A DNA stretch of 64,000 nt from Kribbella caucasensis (lineage in GTDB: Bacteria > Actinomycetota > Actinomycetes > Propionibacteriales > Kribbellaceae). The notes under the pieces were generated by a model. The model ran no database searches. It saw only the letters and a program-made list of their open reading frames with translations, and had not been told where the DNA came from. This document shows positions 25,203 through 34,011 of the stretch, piece after piece. A program made the position numbers and the translations under genes. Every line of letters begins with the position of its first letter. Position 1 is the stretch's first letter. The DNA lies in assembly GCF_004361855.1 (NCBI RefSeq), contig NZ_SNWQ01000006.1:248001-312000 (forward strand). The letters run 5' to 3'.

Positions 25203-25964
25203 TCACCAGCCGGTCAGGTGGTCCAGGTAGGTGCCGCTGGTCGGGCGGAGGTTGCCGATCATGAACAGCTTCAGCGGGGCGGCGTACAGGCCGTAGGTGC
25301 GGCTGCCGGTGAAGAAGCCGGCGTCGGCGCAGCCGTCGTACTGGACCCAGACCTCGCGTTGCCCCTGGGCCGTGTCGAAGAGCAGCACGATCAACTCCTG
25401 TGGGCGGGCCTGTTCCGGGGCGCACTTGAAGACCGGGAGGGCCGGGTTGCGCTCGGGCAGGATCTTGATGGAGTCGACGACCTGCTGCGCTTCGGCCGCA
25501 CTGAAGAAGTGGGAGCCCAGGAGCGCCGTACCACCGCTCACGAGCCGGTAGCGGCAGGCGAGGAGACCGTACACAGGCGACTCGAGGTCAAGGCCCCGGA
25601 CAGCCGGCGGTTGCGTGTAGTTCTGGGTGCTGATGCCCGGGTCACGGTCCGCGCAGGTCGTTCCGTCCGTCTGGGGAGCTTGCGCCTTCTCCTCCCCGCT
25701 TCCTGCGCCGGCGCTGCTGTTGTCGGCACTGGTGGCGACCGGTGACGGGCCGCCCACAGCGGTCCACACGCCGCCGATCCCGCCCACGACCAGCACGGCG
25801 GCCGCCGCGGCGATCAGGTTGTGCCGCCGCTTCCGCACCCGTCGGCGGGCCTCGTTGGCCATCCCCCGGGCCTGCAGCGCGCGGACGCCGTCGGCCTTGG
25901 TCTGGAAGGCGTCGGCGAACTTGGGGCCGAGCTCATGCTCAGGTCCGTTCTCGGAGTCAGGCAT
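25203..25964 (-). CDS. Membrane-anchored protein paired with a SigE-type sigma factor
   Basis: A 253-residue protein: a cytoplasmic N-terminus with a strongly basic patch (NEARRRVRKRRHN, about 38-50), one transmembrane helix (about 51-70), then an extracellular Ser/Gly/Pro linker and a C-terminal domain with several Cys (TTCADRD, LLACRYR, FKCAPEQ, YDGCAD) that could form disulphides. Its start overlaps the sigma-factor gene by 8 bp. Single-pass proteins with this placement often regulate the partner sigma factor, but no zinc anti-sigma motif is seen in the N-terminus, so the role is inferred only from pairing. Confidence 0.65.
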   Translation of the reverse strand: MPDSENGPEHELGPKFADAFQTKADGVRALQARGMANEARRRVRKRRHNLIAAAAAVLVVGGIGGVWTAVGGPSPVATSADNSSAGAGSGEEKAQAPQTDGTTCADRDPGISTQNYTQPPAVRGLDLESPVYGLLACRYRLVSGGTALLGSHFFSAAEAQQVVDSIKILPERNPALPVFKCAPEQARPQELIVLLFDTAQGQREVWVQYDGCADAGFFTGSRTYGLYAAPLKLFMIGNLRPTSGTYLDHLTGW

Positions 25965-26490
25965 CCTCGGCTCCTTCCTTGCTCAGCGTGTTCTTCAGTA
26001 CTGCCAGCGCCCGGTGCACATGCGATCTCGCCGTCGCCTCCGCGCAATGCAGCAGTACCCCGATCTCGGCGTACGAGAGCTCCTCGTAGAACCGGAGTAC
26101 CACTGCCGCCCGCTGCCGGTCCGGGAGGGTCTTGCACAACTCCCAGACTGCCTCGGCGTCCGCCCGGGCGGCGTGTCCGTCCGGGGAGGGCGGCACGGTC
26201 CGGTCCGGATCCGCCGCAGGTGATTCGCGGCGACGGAACCGGCGCCACCAGGAGATGTGCGCGTTCACCACCATCCTTTTCACGTACGCCTCTGGGTCGT
26301 CGGCCCGGCTCACCCGGCTCCAGCGCGCACAGGCCGTCGTCAGCGCGTCCTGTACCGCGTCCTCGGCCAGGGTCCGGTCCCCGGTCAGCACATAGGCGAA
26401 CCGCAGCAGCGCGTCGGCCCGTTCGGTGACGAACAGCTCGAAGTCGAGTGCGCTGGTCTCTGCCTCTGCGGCTGCCAAGGCGACCTCCAT
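25957..26490 (-). CDS. SigE-family (ECF-type) RNA polymerase sigma factor
   Basis: A 177-residue sigma factor with region 2 (residues about 18-85: LLRFAYVLTGDRTLAEDAVQ, then RADDPEAYVKRMVVNAHISW) and region 4 (about 115-165: LPDRQRAAVVLRFYEELSYA, EIGVLLHCAEATARSHVHRA). These are linked by an Arg/Pro-rich segment. It starts 4 bp after a methyltransferase gene and overlaps the membrane protein, so it belongs to the operon that begins with truA. Its target promoters are unknown. Confidence 0.9.
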   Translation of the reverse strand: MEVALAAAEAETSALDFELFVTERADALLRFAYVLTGDRTLAEDAVQDALTTACARWSRVSRADDPEAYVKRMVVNAHISWWRRFRRRESPAADPDRTVPPSPDGHAARADAEAVWELCKTLPDRQRAAVVLRFYEELSYAEIGVLLHCAEATARSHVHRALAVLKNTLSKEGAEDA

Positions 26491-26494
26491 ACCC

Positions 26495-27115
26495 TCAGGA
26501 CGGCGAAGTGCCCGGATTCGTTGCAGTAGCTTTCAGCACCCGGAAGCCCTTGGCGCTCGCGACCCGCTGACAGGGATAGCCCTGTTCGGTCAGCCACCGC
26601 TGCAGCGAGTCACCGCCCAGGTTCTTCCCGACCACCAGCCAGGCCACGCCACCTGGTTTCAGCCGGCCGAACCAGCGCAGCAGCATCCTGTGCAGCTCCG
26701 GCTTGCCGATGTGGATCGCCGGGTTCGACCAGAGCTGGTCGAACCGCAGGTCCTCCGGTACGTCGTCCGGCAGCACCGGGTGGACCCTATCGGCGACCCC
26801 GGCTGCCTTCGCGTTCTCCGTGGTGAGGTCCAGCGCCCGGGTGTTCACGTCGACGCCCCACACCTGCGCTTCCGGTACTTCGACCGCCAGTGCACACGCG
26901 ATCGGCCCGTACCCCACTCCGAGGTCGAGGAACGTTCCACCGGTTGTGGGCGGCTCCACTTCGCGCAGCAACACCGCAGTACCGATGTCCAGGCGGTCCC
27001 TGGAGAAGACGCCGGTCGCAGTGGTGAACGTGTAGTCCCGTCCCCAGATCCGGGCCTGCACTGTACGGCGCACGTCGGCTGAGGTGGGTTCGGACGAGAA
27101 GTAGTGGTCAGCCAC
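26495..27115 (-). CDS. RsmC-like class I SAM-dependent methyltransferase
   Basis: A 206-residue methyltransferase, probably modifying guanine N2 in 16S rRNA. SAM motif I is LDLGVGYGP (near 70-78), the acidic residue of motif II lies in [11 protein letters not shown], and the catalytic-type loop is [10 protein letters not shown], where Ala replaces the second Pro of the usual NPP. GTG 27115 is chosen because conserved sequence ([15 protein letters not shown]) begins there; it overlaps the end of truA by 8 bp, so an RNA-modifying role in the same operon is sensible. Confidence 0.85.
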   Translation of the reverse strand: MADHYFSSEPTSADVRRTVQARIWGRDYTFTTATGVFSRDRLDIGTAVLLREVEPPTTGGTFLDLGVGYGPIACALAVEVPEAQVWGVDVNTRALDLTTENAKAAGVADRVHPVLPDDVPEDLRFDQLWSNPAIHIGKPELHRMLLRWFGRLKPGGVAWLVVGKNLGGDSLQRWLTEQGYPCQRVASAKGFRVLKATATNPGTSPS

Positions 27116-27920
27116 GCTGGTGCACCTCTCCCCTGACTTGGCGAGCCTGCAATGCCCGCGCGGCCAGTTCGTCGTCGGCGGGGTACCGCACTTCCTCCAG
27201 GGTGAGCCCGTGCGGGGGCAGGACGGAAACGGCCGAGTCGCGGACCTTCCCCGCGAGCACACCGGCCGGCCAGTCGACATCGCGCCGGCCGTCACCGACC
27301 GGGATCATCGAGCCGACCAGGGCCCGCACCATCGAGTGACAGAACGCGTCGGCGACCACCGTGCCCTCCAGCAGCCCCGGTGACACCCGAGCCCAGGAGA
27401 ACTCCAGCAGCGCCCGGACCGTACTGGCGCCCTCGCGTTTCTTGCAGAAGGCGGCGAAATCGTGTTCGCCGAGGAGTTGGTGGGCGGCGGTGTTCATCCG
27501 GTCGACGTCCAGCGGACGTACGACTCGCAGTACCTCGGTACGGCGCAACGGGTCCCAGCCGGCCGGGTCGTCACACAGCCGGTAGACGTAGCGCCGGGCG
27601 AGAGCGGAGAACCTCGCGTCGAAGCCCTCTGGTGCCTCCGTGACGGCCGTGACGGACACGTCCTCGGGCAGGACGCCGTTGAGCCTTCTGAGCAGGTCTC
27701 TGCCGGTTACAGGGCTGTCGAGGTCCACATGAGCGACCTGGCCGCGCGCGTGTACGCCGGTGTCGGTTCTGCCGGCGCAGGTGATGACCGGGGGCTCCGC
27801 GACCCGCAGTACGGTCCGCAGGGCCTCTTCCAGGGCTCCCTGCACGGTCCTGAGGCCCTCCTGACGGGCCCAGCCGTGGAAAGCCGTGCCGTCATACCTC
27901 AGGTCTATCCGCCAACGCAC
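27108..27920 (-). CDS. truA: tRNA pseudouridine(38-40) synthase
   Basis: A 270-residue TruA, forming pseudouridine at positions 38-40 of tRNA anticodon arms. The N-terminal [19 protein letters not shown] and the catalytic loop [14 protein letters not shown] (Asp about 53) are intact, and the length is normal. It follows rplQ, as in many bacteria, but a strong hairpin (27938-27974) separates them, so it may have its own promoter or rely on read-through. It heads the truA-methyltransferase-sigma-membrane protein group. Confidence 0.95.
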   Translation of the reverse strand: MRWRIDLRYDGTAFHGWARQEGLRTVQGALEEALRTVLRVAEPPVITCAGRTDTGVHARGQVAHVDLDSPVTGRDLLRRLNGVLPEDVSVTAVTEAPEGFDARFSALARRYVYRLCDDPAGWDPLRRTEVLRVVRPLDVDRMNTAAHQLLGEHDFAAFCKKREGASTVRALLEFSWARVSPGLLEGTVVADAFCHSMVRALVGSMIPVGDGRRDVDWPAGVLAGKVRDSAVSVLPPHGLTLEEVRYPADDELAARALQARQVRGEVHQRG

Positions 27921-27937
27921 AGGGCAATCTAACGCAA

Positions 27938-27974
27938 CAGCGCCCCTCCACCCGAAAAGGGCGAAGGGGCGCTG
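27938..27974 (-). terminator. Terminator after rplQ
   Basis: A 10-bp perfect stem (CAGCGCCCCT / AGGGGCGCTG) capped by a further CCC/GGG pairing around GAAAA lies 14 bp after the rplQ stop. It likely ends the alpha-operon transcript before truA. Confidence 0.75.
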
Positions 27975-27988
27975 CTGATGCTGAGGTG

Positions 27989-28546
27989 TTACTTGTCCTC
28001 GGCGGCCTTGGTCTCCTCGACCTTGGCGTCCTGAACGTCCTCGACGACGTCCTCGACCTTGGTCTCGTCCTTGACCTCGTCCTGCACGTCCTCGGTCTTG
28101 GCCTCGTCCTTGGCCGCGGCCTTCTTGGCGGCCGCCTTCTTGGCCGGAGCCTTCTTCGCGGCGGACTTCTTGGCCTTCGGCGAGTCGGCCAGCGCCTCGA
28201 CCAGCTCGATCTTCACCATCGGGGCGTTGTCGCCCTTGCGCGGACCGAGCTTGGTGATCCGGGTGTAGCCGCCCGGCCGGTCGGCGTACCGCTCGCCGAT
28301 CTCGGTGAAGAGCACGTGCACGACGCTCTTGTCCTTGATCCGCTTCATCACCTGGCGGCGCGAGCTCAGGTCACCACGCTTGGCCTTGGTGATCATCGAC
28401 TCCGCCAGCGGCTGCAGGCGCTTGGCCTTGGTCGCGGTGGTGGTGATCGCGCCGTGCTCGAACAGCGCCGTCGCGAGGTTGCTGAGGATCAGCTTCTCGT
28501 GCGCCGGGCTGCCGCCGAGGCGGGCACCCTTGGTGGGGGTTGGCAT
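27989..28546 (-). CDS. rplQ: 50S ribosomal protein L17 with Lys/Ala-acidic tail
   Basis: A 185-residue L17. Residues 1-120 are the conserved domain ([26 protein letters not shown]-type core, [19 protein letters not shown]). The last 60 residues are a low-complexity tail, first Lys/Ala repeats ([16 protein letters not shown]), then Glu/Asp/Val-rich, absent from typical 120-residue L17. It is the last gene of the alpha operon, 59 bp after rpoA. Confidence 0.96.
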   Translation of the reverse strand: MPTPTKGARLGGSPAHEKLILSNLATALFEHGAITTTATKAKRLQPLAESMITKAKRGDLSSRRQVMKRIKDKSVVHVLFTEIGERYADRPGGYTRITKLGPRKGDNAPMVKIELVEALADSPKAKKSAAKKAPAKKAAAKKAAAKDEAKTEDVQDEVKDETKVEDVVEDVQDAKVEETKAAEDK

Positions 28547-28605
28547 CTTGTCTTACTCCAGGAAATCTCAGGCCCGGTGCGGGCCTTGGGATGGGCCGTG
28601 CGTGC

Positions 28606-29631
28606 TCAGTACTGCTCGGTCTCGGCGAAGCTCTCGTCCTCGTCCTCGGCGTCGTCGCCGTACGCCTCGGCGGCGGCGCGCAGGTCGAAGCCGGGGGGCG
28701 AGTCCTTCAGCGACAGGCCCATCTCGGCCAGCTTCAGCTTGACCTCGTCGATCGACTTGGAGCCGAAGTTGCGGATGTCCAGCAGGTCCTGCTCGCTGCG
28801 CGAGATCAGCTCACCCACGGTGTGGATGCCCTCGCGCTTGAGGCAGTTGTACGACCGGACGGTCAGCTGCAGGTCCTCGACCGGCAGGGCCAGGTCGGCG
28901 GCCATCTGCTCGTCCACCGGCGACGGGCCGATGTCGATGCCCTCGGCCTCGACGTTCAGCTCGCGGGCCAGGCCGAACAGCTCGACCAGGGTCTTACCGG
29001 CCGACGCGACGGCGTCGCGGGGCAGCATCGACGGCTTGGTCTCGACGTCGACCACGAGGCGGTCGAAGTCGGTGCGCTGCTCGACCCGGGTCGCCTCGAC
29101 CTTGTAGGTGACCTTGAGGACCGGCGAGTAGATCGAGTCGACCGGCATCCGGCCGATCTCGGCGTCGGCGGACTTGTTCTGGATCGCGGAGACGTAACCG
29201 CGGCCCCGCTCGACGACCAGCTCCATCTCGAGCCGGCCCTTCTCGTTCAGGGTGGCGATCTTCAGGTCCGGGTTGTGCACCTCGACACCGGCCGGCGGCG
29301 CGATGTCGGCGGCGGTCACGTCACCGGGCCCCTGCTTGCGCAGGTACATGGTGACCGGCTCGTCGTGCTCGGAGGAGACGACCAGGTCCTTCAGGTTCAG
29401 GATCAGCTGGGTGGCGTCTTCCTTGACCCCGGCAACCGTCGAGAACTCGTGCAGCACGCCGTCGACCTTGATGCTGGTCACGGCGGCGCCCGGGATGGAC
29501 GACAGCAGGGTGCGGCGGATGGAGTTGCCGAGGGTGTAGCCGAAGCCCGGCTCGAGCGGCTCGATCACGAACCGCGAGCGGTGCTCGTCGACAACCTCTT
29601 CGGTCAGGGTGGGGCGCTGGGCAATTAGCAC
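28606..29631 (-). CDS. rpoA: RNA polymerase alpha subunit
   Basis: A 341-residue alpha subunit. The N-terminal assembly domain ([30 protein letters not shown]) dimerises and binds beta and beta-prime; the C-terminal domain ([37 protein letters not shown]) binds UP elements and activators. The acidic tail [16 protein letters not shown] is typical of actinobacteria. It follows rpsD after a 102-bp gap containing two hairpins. Confidence 0.98.
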   Translation of the reverse strand: MLIAQRPTLTEEVVDEHRSRFVIEPLEPGFGYTLGNSIRRTLLSSIPGAAVTSIKVDGVLHEFSTVAGVKEDATQLILNLKDLVVSSEHDEPVTMYLRKQGPGDVTAADIAPPAGVEVHNPDLKIATLNEKGRLEMELVVERGRGYVSAIQNKSADAEIGRMPVDSIYSPVLKVTYKVEATRVEQRTDFDRLVVDVETKPSMLPRDAVASAGKTLVELFGLARELNVEAEGIDIGPSPVDEQMAADLALPVEDLQLTVRSYNCLKREGIHTVGELISRSEQDLLDIRNFGSKSIDEVKLKLAEMGLSLKDSPPGFDLRAAAEAYGDDAEDEDESFAETEQY

Positions 29632-29649
29632 TTCGGTGTTCCTTGTCTG

Positions 29650-29677
29650 TCGCGACGACCACTATTTGAGGTCGCGA
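29650..29677 (-). other. Small hairpin upstream of rpoA
   Basis: TCGCGAC (29650-29656) pairs with GTCGCGA (29671-29677) across a 14-base loop, ending about 19 bp before the rpoA start. It may affect rpoA translation or RNA processing. Confidence 0.4.
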
Positions 29678-29696
29678 TGTGAAGAAACCGGCCGGG

Positions 29697-29726
29697 CCCG
29701 CCGGCGGCTCGTGAGCCGCCGGCGGG
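29697..29726 (-). terminator. Strong GC hairpin between rpsD and rpoA
   Basis: A perfect 14-bp inverted repeat, CCCGCCGGCGGCTC (29697-29710) and GAGCCGCCGGCGGG (29713-29726), with only two bases between arms, 7 bp after the rpsD stop. It looks like a partial terminator or RNA-end stabiliser inside the alpha operon. Confidence 0.6.
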
Positions 29727-29733
29727 GTCCGGA

Positions 29734-30342
29734 TCAGTTCTTCGAGTAGAGCTCGACGATCAGGTGCTCGGCGACCTGGGTGTCGATCTGTGCCCGGGTG
29801 GGCAGCTGGTGGACGAGGATCCGCAGCCGGTCCGGCAGCGCCTCGAGCCAAGCCGGGACGACGCGCTCGGCGTGCGTCTCCCGGGCGATGATGAACGGCG
29901 TCGTCTCGGCCGACTTCTGCTTGACGTCGATGACGTCGTGCGCAGCCACCCGGTACGACGGGATGTTCACCTTGATGCCGTTCACGGTGAAGTGACCGTG
30001 CACGACGAGCTGACGTGCCTGCCGGCGGGTCCGGGCCAGGCCGGCGCGGTAAACCACGTTGTCCAGCCGGGACTCCAGGATGATCAGCAGGTTGTCACCG
30101 GTCTTGCCGGAGCGCCGCGAGGCCTCCTCGTAGTACCGGCGGAACTGCTTCTCCAGCACGCCGTACGAGTAGCGGGCCTTCTGCTTCTCGCGCAGCTGGA
30201 GCAGGTACTCGCTCTCCTTCGGACGGCCGCGGCCGTGCATACCCGGCGGGTACGGACGACGCTCGAACGCCTTGTCGCCACCGACGAGGTCGACCCCGAG
30301 ACGGCGCGACTTCTTGGTCATGGGTCCGGTGTAACGGGCCAT
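29734..30342 (-). CDS. rpsD: 30S ribosomal protein S4
   Basis: A 202-residue primary-binding 16S rRNA protein. It has [19 protein letters not shown] at the N-terminus, [10 protein letters not shown], and the S4 RNA-binding domain ([38 protein letters not shown]). No zinc cysteines are present. ATG 30342 is chosen over upstream in-frame codons that reach back into rpsK. Confidence 0.97.
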   Translation of the reverse strand: MARYTGPMTKKSRRLGVDLVGGDKAFERRPYPPGMHGRGRPKESEYLLQLREKQKARYSYGVLEKQFRRYYEEASRRSGKTGDNLLIILESRLDNVVYRAGLARTRRQARQLVVHGHFTVNGIKVNIPSYRVAAHDVIDVKQKSAETTPFIIARETHAERVVPAWLEALPDRLRILVHQLPTRAQIDTQVAEHLIVELYSKN

Positions 30343-30364
30343 TATGTGTGCTCCTCTCGGAAGA

Positions 30365-30772
30365 TCAGACCCGGCGCCGCTTGGGCGGGCGGCAGCCGTT
30401 GTGGGCGGTCGGGGTGACGTCCTGGATGGTGCCGACCTCGAGGCCGACGGCACCCAGCGAACGGATCGCGGTCTCACGGCCGGAGCCGGGACCCTTCACG
30501 AACACGTCGATCTTGCGCATGCCGTGCTCCATCGCGCGCCGGCCGGCCGCCTCGGCGGCCATCTGCGCGGCGAACGGGGTGGACTTGCGCGAACCCTTGA
30601 AGCCGACGGTGCCCGCGGAAGCCCACGAGATGACCGCGCCGGTCGGGTCGGTGATCGTCACGATCGTGTTGTTGAACGTGCTCTTGATGTGCGCGTGGCC
30701 GGCGGCCACGTTCTTCTTCTCCTTGCGGCGCACCTTCTTCGCGCCGGCCGCGGTGCGGCTCTTGGGAGGCAT
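30365..30772 (-). CDS. rpsK: 30S ribosomal protein S11
   Basis: A 135-residue S11 of the small-subunit platform. A basic N-terminus ([20 protein letters not shown]) is followed by [35 protein letters not shown] and the C-terminal [15 protein letters not shown]. Length is normal. It lies between rpsM (38 bp) and rpsD (22 bp). Confidence 0.97.
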   Translation of the reverse strand: MPPKSRTAAGAKKVRRKEKKNVAAGHAHIKSTFNNTIVTITDPTGAVISWASAGTVGFKGSRKSTPFAAQMAAEAAGRRAMEHGMRKIDVFVKGPGSGRETAIRSLGAVGLEVGTIQDVTPTAHNGCRPPKRRRV

Positions 30773-30810
30773 AGGTCAGATACTCCTGGGGTGGTCGAAA
30801 GTCATCCGGG

Positions 30811-31182
30811 TCACTTCTTCTTCTTGCCGGCGATCGCCTTGCGACGACCCTTGCGGCTGCGGGCGTTGGTCCGCGTGCGCTGACCACGCACCGGCAGGCC
30901 GCTGCGGTGCCGGCGACCCTGGTACGACCCGATCTCGATCTTTCGGCGGATGTCCGCGGTCACCTCGCGACGGAGGTCACCTTCGATCTTGTAGTTGCCT
31001 TCGATCCAGTCCCGGAGCTTCACCAGCTCCTCGTCGCCCAGTTCGTGGACGCGCTTGTCACCGGAGATCCCGGTGGCTTCGAGCGTCTTCAGGGCGCGAG
31101 TACGACCTACACCGAAGATGTAGGTGAGAGCGACCTCGATGCGCTTGTCGCGCGGCAGGTCGACCCCTACGAGGCGTGCCAT
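30811..31182 (-). CDS. rpsM: 30S ribosomal protein S13
   Basis: A 123-residue S13 of the subunit head contacting the P-site tRNA. Landmarks are [56 protein letters not shown], the [20 protein letters not shown] motif and a basic tail. It is preceded by a 184-bp leader with two hairpins that separates it from rpmJ. Confidence 0.97.
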   Translation of the reverse strand: MARLVGVDLPRDKRIEVALTYIFGVGRTRALKTLEATGISGDKRVHELGDEELVKLRDWIEGNYKIEGDLRREVTADIRRKIEIGSYQGRRHRSGLPVRGQRTRTNARSRKGRRKAIAGKKKK

Positions 31183-31264
31183 GTGGCGGTGTTCCTTTCG
31201 TCGGCAGAGGTGTGGTGGCGCGCCGCGTCCTTGCCCGCCTCGGTGAGTTTGTTCACCGGCAAGG

Positions 31265-31315
31265 CCCCGGCCTCTGTTCCGGGGGCGACGTCCGGCTTGT
31301 TGCTGGTGCCGGACG
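31265..31315 (-). other. Tandem hairpins in the rpmJ-rpsM gap
   Basis: Two inverted repeats: CCCCGG/CCGGGG (31265-31270 with 31279-31284) and CGTCCGGC/GCCGGACG (31289-31296 with 31308-31315). They lie downstream of rpmJ and upstream of rpsM in an otherwise tightly packed operon, and could be an attenuator, a terminator or a ribosomal-protein binding leader. Confidence 0.45.
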
Positions 31316-31366
31316 AGCGTGCGCGCTGTGGTGCGAAAGTGCAGATGCTGCTCGAGGTAAGGCTGG

Positions 31367-31480
31367 TCAGCCTTGCCGCTGCTTGTGCCGCGGGTTCTCG
31401 CAGATCACCATGACCCGGCCGTGACGGCGGATCACCTTGCACTTGTCGCAGATCTTCTTGACGCTCGGATTGACCTTCAT
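31367..31480 (-). CDS. rpmJ: 50S ribosomal protein L36
   Basis: A 37-residue L36 read from ATG 31480 ([15 protein letters not shown]...). The four zinc ligands are present: C-D-K-C at residues 11-14, Cys27 in [13 protein letters not shown] and His32. This is the zinc-binding form. It lies 29 bp downstream of infA, as usual. Confidence 0.96.
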   Translation of the reverse strand: MKVNPSVKKICDKCKVIRRHGRVMVICENPRHKQRQG

Positions 31481-31509
31481 CGAGCTTCTTTCTTCGACAG
31501 GTGGCTTGG

Positions 31510-31731
31510 TTACTTGTACCGGTAGACGATGCGACCCCGGGTGAGGTCGTACGGCGACAGCTCCACGACGACCCGGTCCTCGGGGAGGATCCGGATGTAG
31601 TGCTGCCTCATCTTGCCGCTGATGTGCGCGAGCACCTTGTGCCCGTTGGACAGCTCAACACGGAACATCGCGTTCGGCAGGGCCTCGACGATGGTGCCCT
31701 CGAGTTCGATAACTCCCTCTTTTTTGGGCAT
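31510..31731 (-). CDS. infA: Translation initiation factor IF-1
   Basis: A 73-residue S1/OB-fold protein that occupies the A site during initiation. Sequence [39 protein letters not shown] and [16 protein letters not shown] is canonical. ATG 31731 gives the family length. The 189 bp upstream (31732-31920) contain no gene; a TACACT-like -10 box near its distal end is only weak evidence of a promoter. In many actinobacteria map would lie directly upstream, but here accessory genes intervene. Confidence 0.97.
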   Translation of the reverse strand: MPKKEGVIELEGTIVEALPNAMFRVELSNGHKVLAHISGKMRQHYIRILPEDRVVVELSPYDLTRGRIVYRYK

Positions 31732-31920
31732 GTCCTCGCACTTCTGTAGACGACTACTGATGGTTGGGTGTTGCCAGTGGCTCGCAACCCCGGCGAGAAC
31801 CACCCTCCCAACGGCGTACGGAACGTACACGTCGAGCAGCCGCGGGCAGCACGAGCAGAGGCTACAAAGAGCCAAGGAAAGAGTGTACGCCACCTACCGG
31901 CCGGAAACCCAATCGGGCCC

Positions 31921-32265
31921 TCACGCGGAGCGAGTGAGCTCCAGCGCGGCCAAATGGTCGGCGCCCCAGGCGTCCAGCGGGGCCAGCGCCTCGTTCAGCG
32001 ACTCACCCAGTGTAGTCAGCGAGTACTCCACCTTCGGCGGCACCTGGTGGTAGACCTCGCGGTGCACGATGTCGCGGCTCTCCAGCTCCCGCAGCTGCTG
32101 GATCAGCATCTTCTCGGTGACGCCCGGGATCTCCTTGCGCAGCTCCCCGAACCGGCGCGGCCCGTGGTGCAGCGCCCAGAGGATGCGCGGTTTCCACTTC
32201 CCACCGATCACGTCCGAGGCGGCGTCGAGACCACAGCTGTACGGCATCGCGGCGACCATCGTCAC
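31921..32265 (-). CDS. HxlR-family transcriptional regulator
   Basis: A 114-residue winged-helix regulator. Landmarks are PYSCGLDAASDVIGGKWKP with a single Cys near residue 10 (redox sensing in some members), ILWALHHGPRRFGELRKEIP, VTEKMLIQQLRELESRDIVH and the wing YHQVPPKVEYSLT. The true start may be the internal ATG at residue 7. It is divergent from an imine-reductase-like gene, and the gap contains three evenly spaced GTAC elements expected for HxlR binding. The inducer is unknown; HxlR proteins often sense electrophiles or aldehydes. Confidence 0.9.
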   Translation of the reverse strand: MTMVAAMPYSCGLDAASDVIGGKWKPRILWALHHGPRRFGELRKEIPGVTEKMLIQQLRELESRDIVHREVYHQVPPKVEYSLTTLGESLNEALAPLDAWGADHLAALELTRSA

Positions 32266-32279
32266 TTACCTTTCAGTCA

Positions 32280-32320
32280 GTACCTGACCAATTAGTGGGT
32301 ACTTGTCCACTTTAAAGTAC
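32280..32320. promoter_or_regulatory. HxlR operator array
   Basis: GTAC occurs at 32280-32283, 32299-32302 and 32317-32320 (spacing 19 and 18 bp). The first pair forms AGTACC...GGTACT, an inverted repeat with a 13-bp centre. This matches the GTAC-n-GTAC layout of HxlR-family sites and covers the region upstream of both divergent genes. Confidence 0.6.
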
Positions 32321-32339
32321 TCCGGCCAGGCTGGTCCCC

Positions 32340-33215
32340 ATGAAGACACCGATCACCGTCCTCGGTCTCGGCGCGATGGGGACCGCCCTCGCCCGGGCCT
32401 TCCTGGCCGCCGGCCACCCGACCACCGTCTGGAACCGCACCCCCGGCCGCTCCCCCGAACTCGACGACCTCGGCGCCGGCCGGGCGAAGACCGTCGCGGA
32501 CGCGATCGCGGTCAGCCCTCTGGTCGTCGTCTGCCTACTCGACGACGCCTCCGTCCGGACCACCCTCGAACCGGCCGCCACCGAGTTGTCCGGCCGGACC
32601 CTGGTCAACCTCACCAACGGAACCCCGCTCCAGGCCCGCCGGGCCGCCGAATGGGCCGCCCAGCAGGGCGCGGAGTACCTGGACGGCGGGATCATGGCGG
32701 TCCCGTCGATGATCGGCGGACCGGCCGCGTTCGTGCTCTACAGCGGTTCACCGGTCGCGTTCGAGCGCTATCAGACCGACTTGGCCGCCCTCGCGCGTCC
32801 GCAGTACGTCGGCAGTGACGCGGGTCTGGCCGCGTTGCACGATCTGGCCCTGCTCAGTGCGATGTACGGCATGTTCGGCGGGGCCGAGCACGCCCTCGCA
32901 CTGATCTCCACCGAGAAGATCTCACCGACCGCGTTCACCGGCGAACTGCTCGTCCCCTGGCTGACCGCGATGATGGCGTCACTCCCCGGCATCGCCAACG
33001 ATCTCGAGTACGGCGCCGCGCCGGGTGCGGCCGGCTCGAACCTGGCCATGCAGGCGGCCGGTTTCGTCAACCTGATCGACGCGTCCGAGGAACACGGGGT
33101 GGATCCGCTCCTGCTGACCCCGATCCGGGACCTGCTCGACCGCGCGGTCGCCGCGGGTCATGGCGATGAGGATCTGGGGGCCATGGTCCGGCTGCTGCTC
33201 AAGACGGCCGGGTAG
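32340..33215 (+). CDS. NADPH-dependent imine reductase-like oxidoreductase
   Basis: A 291-residue enzyme of the beta-hydroxyacid dehydrogenase/imine reductase group. The N-terminal Rossmann domain has GLGAMGTALA (9-18) and the NADPH-type W-N-R-T-P (31-35). The C-terminal helical dimer domain contains LHDLALLSAMYG with Asp168 at the position of the catalytic Asp/Tyr in imine reductases, rather than the Lys of hydroxyacid dehydrogenases. It is expressed divergently from HxlR and presumably induced by its ligand. The natural substrate is not predictable. Confidence 0.82.
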   Translation: MKTPITVLGLGAMGTALARAFLAAGHPTTVWNRTPGRSPELDDLGAGRAKTVADAIAVSPLVVVCLLDDASVRTTLEPAATELSGRTLVNLTNGTPLQARRAAEWAAQQGAEYLDGGIMAVPSMIGGPAAFVLYSGSPVAFERYQTDLAALARPQYVGSDAGLAALHDLALLSAMYGMFGGAEHALALISTEKISPTAFTGELLVPWLTAMMASLPGIANDLEYGAAPGAAGSNLAMQAAGFVNLIDASEEHGVDPLLLTPIRDLLDRAVAAGHGDEDLGAMVRLLLKTAG

Positions 33216-34011
33216 CGGCCCATTGCTCGCCTGCCTGCCAGATGTGTTCCGGCATCAGGTCCAGCAGGTCGCAGGCGGCGTCGAGCTGCGCCAGCGCAGT
33301 ACTGGTGCCGCGGTAGGCGGGCAGGACCGCGACGAAACGCCGCCCTTCGCAGCTGAAGCCGAAGGGCGGCACCTGCGCGAGCGCCTCCACGGCCTGCGGG
33401 TGGAGCACCTCCAGCGCGTGGTCCTCCCGGCCGTTGAACAGGCAGTAGGCCTCGGTCAGCTCAGGGACGTCCAGTGGCAGCGGCAGCAGACTGGCCGCGG
33501 CGAGTGGCGCCAACGAGGACGGCAACACCTGCAACGGCGGTAGCGGTCGCTCCACCTCGAGATCGAGGAAGTCGAACCCCAGCCGGCGACGGCGTACCCG
33601 GTGCTGGAACCGGCCGGTGATCAGCTGACGGCCACGATGGCGGCCGGTGGTGACGTCGAAGACCTCCGCGGCCGGATCGACGTCGAAGGGTGGGAACGGC
33701 CAGCGCTCGAGCACGGCCGGGTCGGACGCGCTGAACTGCCAGCCCAGCTGGCGAATCGCGTCGCTCCAGGCCTTCCGCTCGCGGCCGTCGGCGATCCGGC
33801 TGTACACGGTGAATCCGATCAGGACCAGGAACCAGCCGAGCACCATCCAGCCGACCCAGCGCGGTTCGAGCAGCAGACCGGCGATCACCAGCGGCGCGGC
33901 GACCGCGAACCACAGCACGTAGACCAGCGTCGAGCCCTGCCGCAGTTGCCAGACCAGGGCCGGGCGCAGGCGCGGCCGCAGGGTCCGGCGACTGACCGGG
34001 GCGGAGGTCAA
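33199..34011 (-). CDS. Uncharacterised membrane protein
   Basis: A 270-residue protein with a basic N-terminus, two transmembrane helices (about 30-48 and 53-72), then a soluble domain (residues 85-270) without recognised motifs. The start is taken as TTG 34011, whose TTGA overlaps the DUF1707 gene stop, with GGAAAG upstream. Translational coupling to the DUF1707 protein suggests a shared envelope role. Its 3' end overlaps the convergent imine-reductase-like gene by 17 bp. Function unknown. Confidence 0.65.
   Translation of the reverse strand: MTSAPVSRRTLRPRLRPALVWQLRQGSTLVYVLWFAVAAPLVIAGLLLEPRWVGWMVLGWFLVLIGFTVYSRIADGRERKAWSDAIRQLGWQFSASDPAVLERWPFPPFDVDPAAEVFDVTTGRHRGRQLITGRFQHRVRRRRLGFDFLDLEVERPLPPLQVLPSSLAPLAAASLLPLPLDVPELTEAYCLFNGREDHALEVLHPQAVEALAQVPPFGFSCEGRRFVAVLPAYRGTSTALAQLDAACDLLDLMPEHIWQAGEQWAATRPS

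Noticed and set aside
31197-31413. Plus-strand frame across the rpmJ-rpsM gap
   Set aside because: It overlaps rpmJ in antisense and has no recognisable protein features. The gap is better explained by RNA hairpins.
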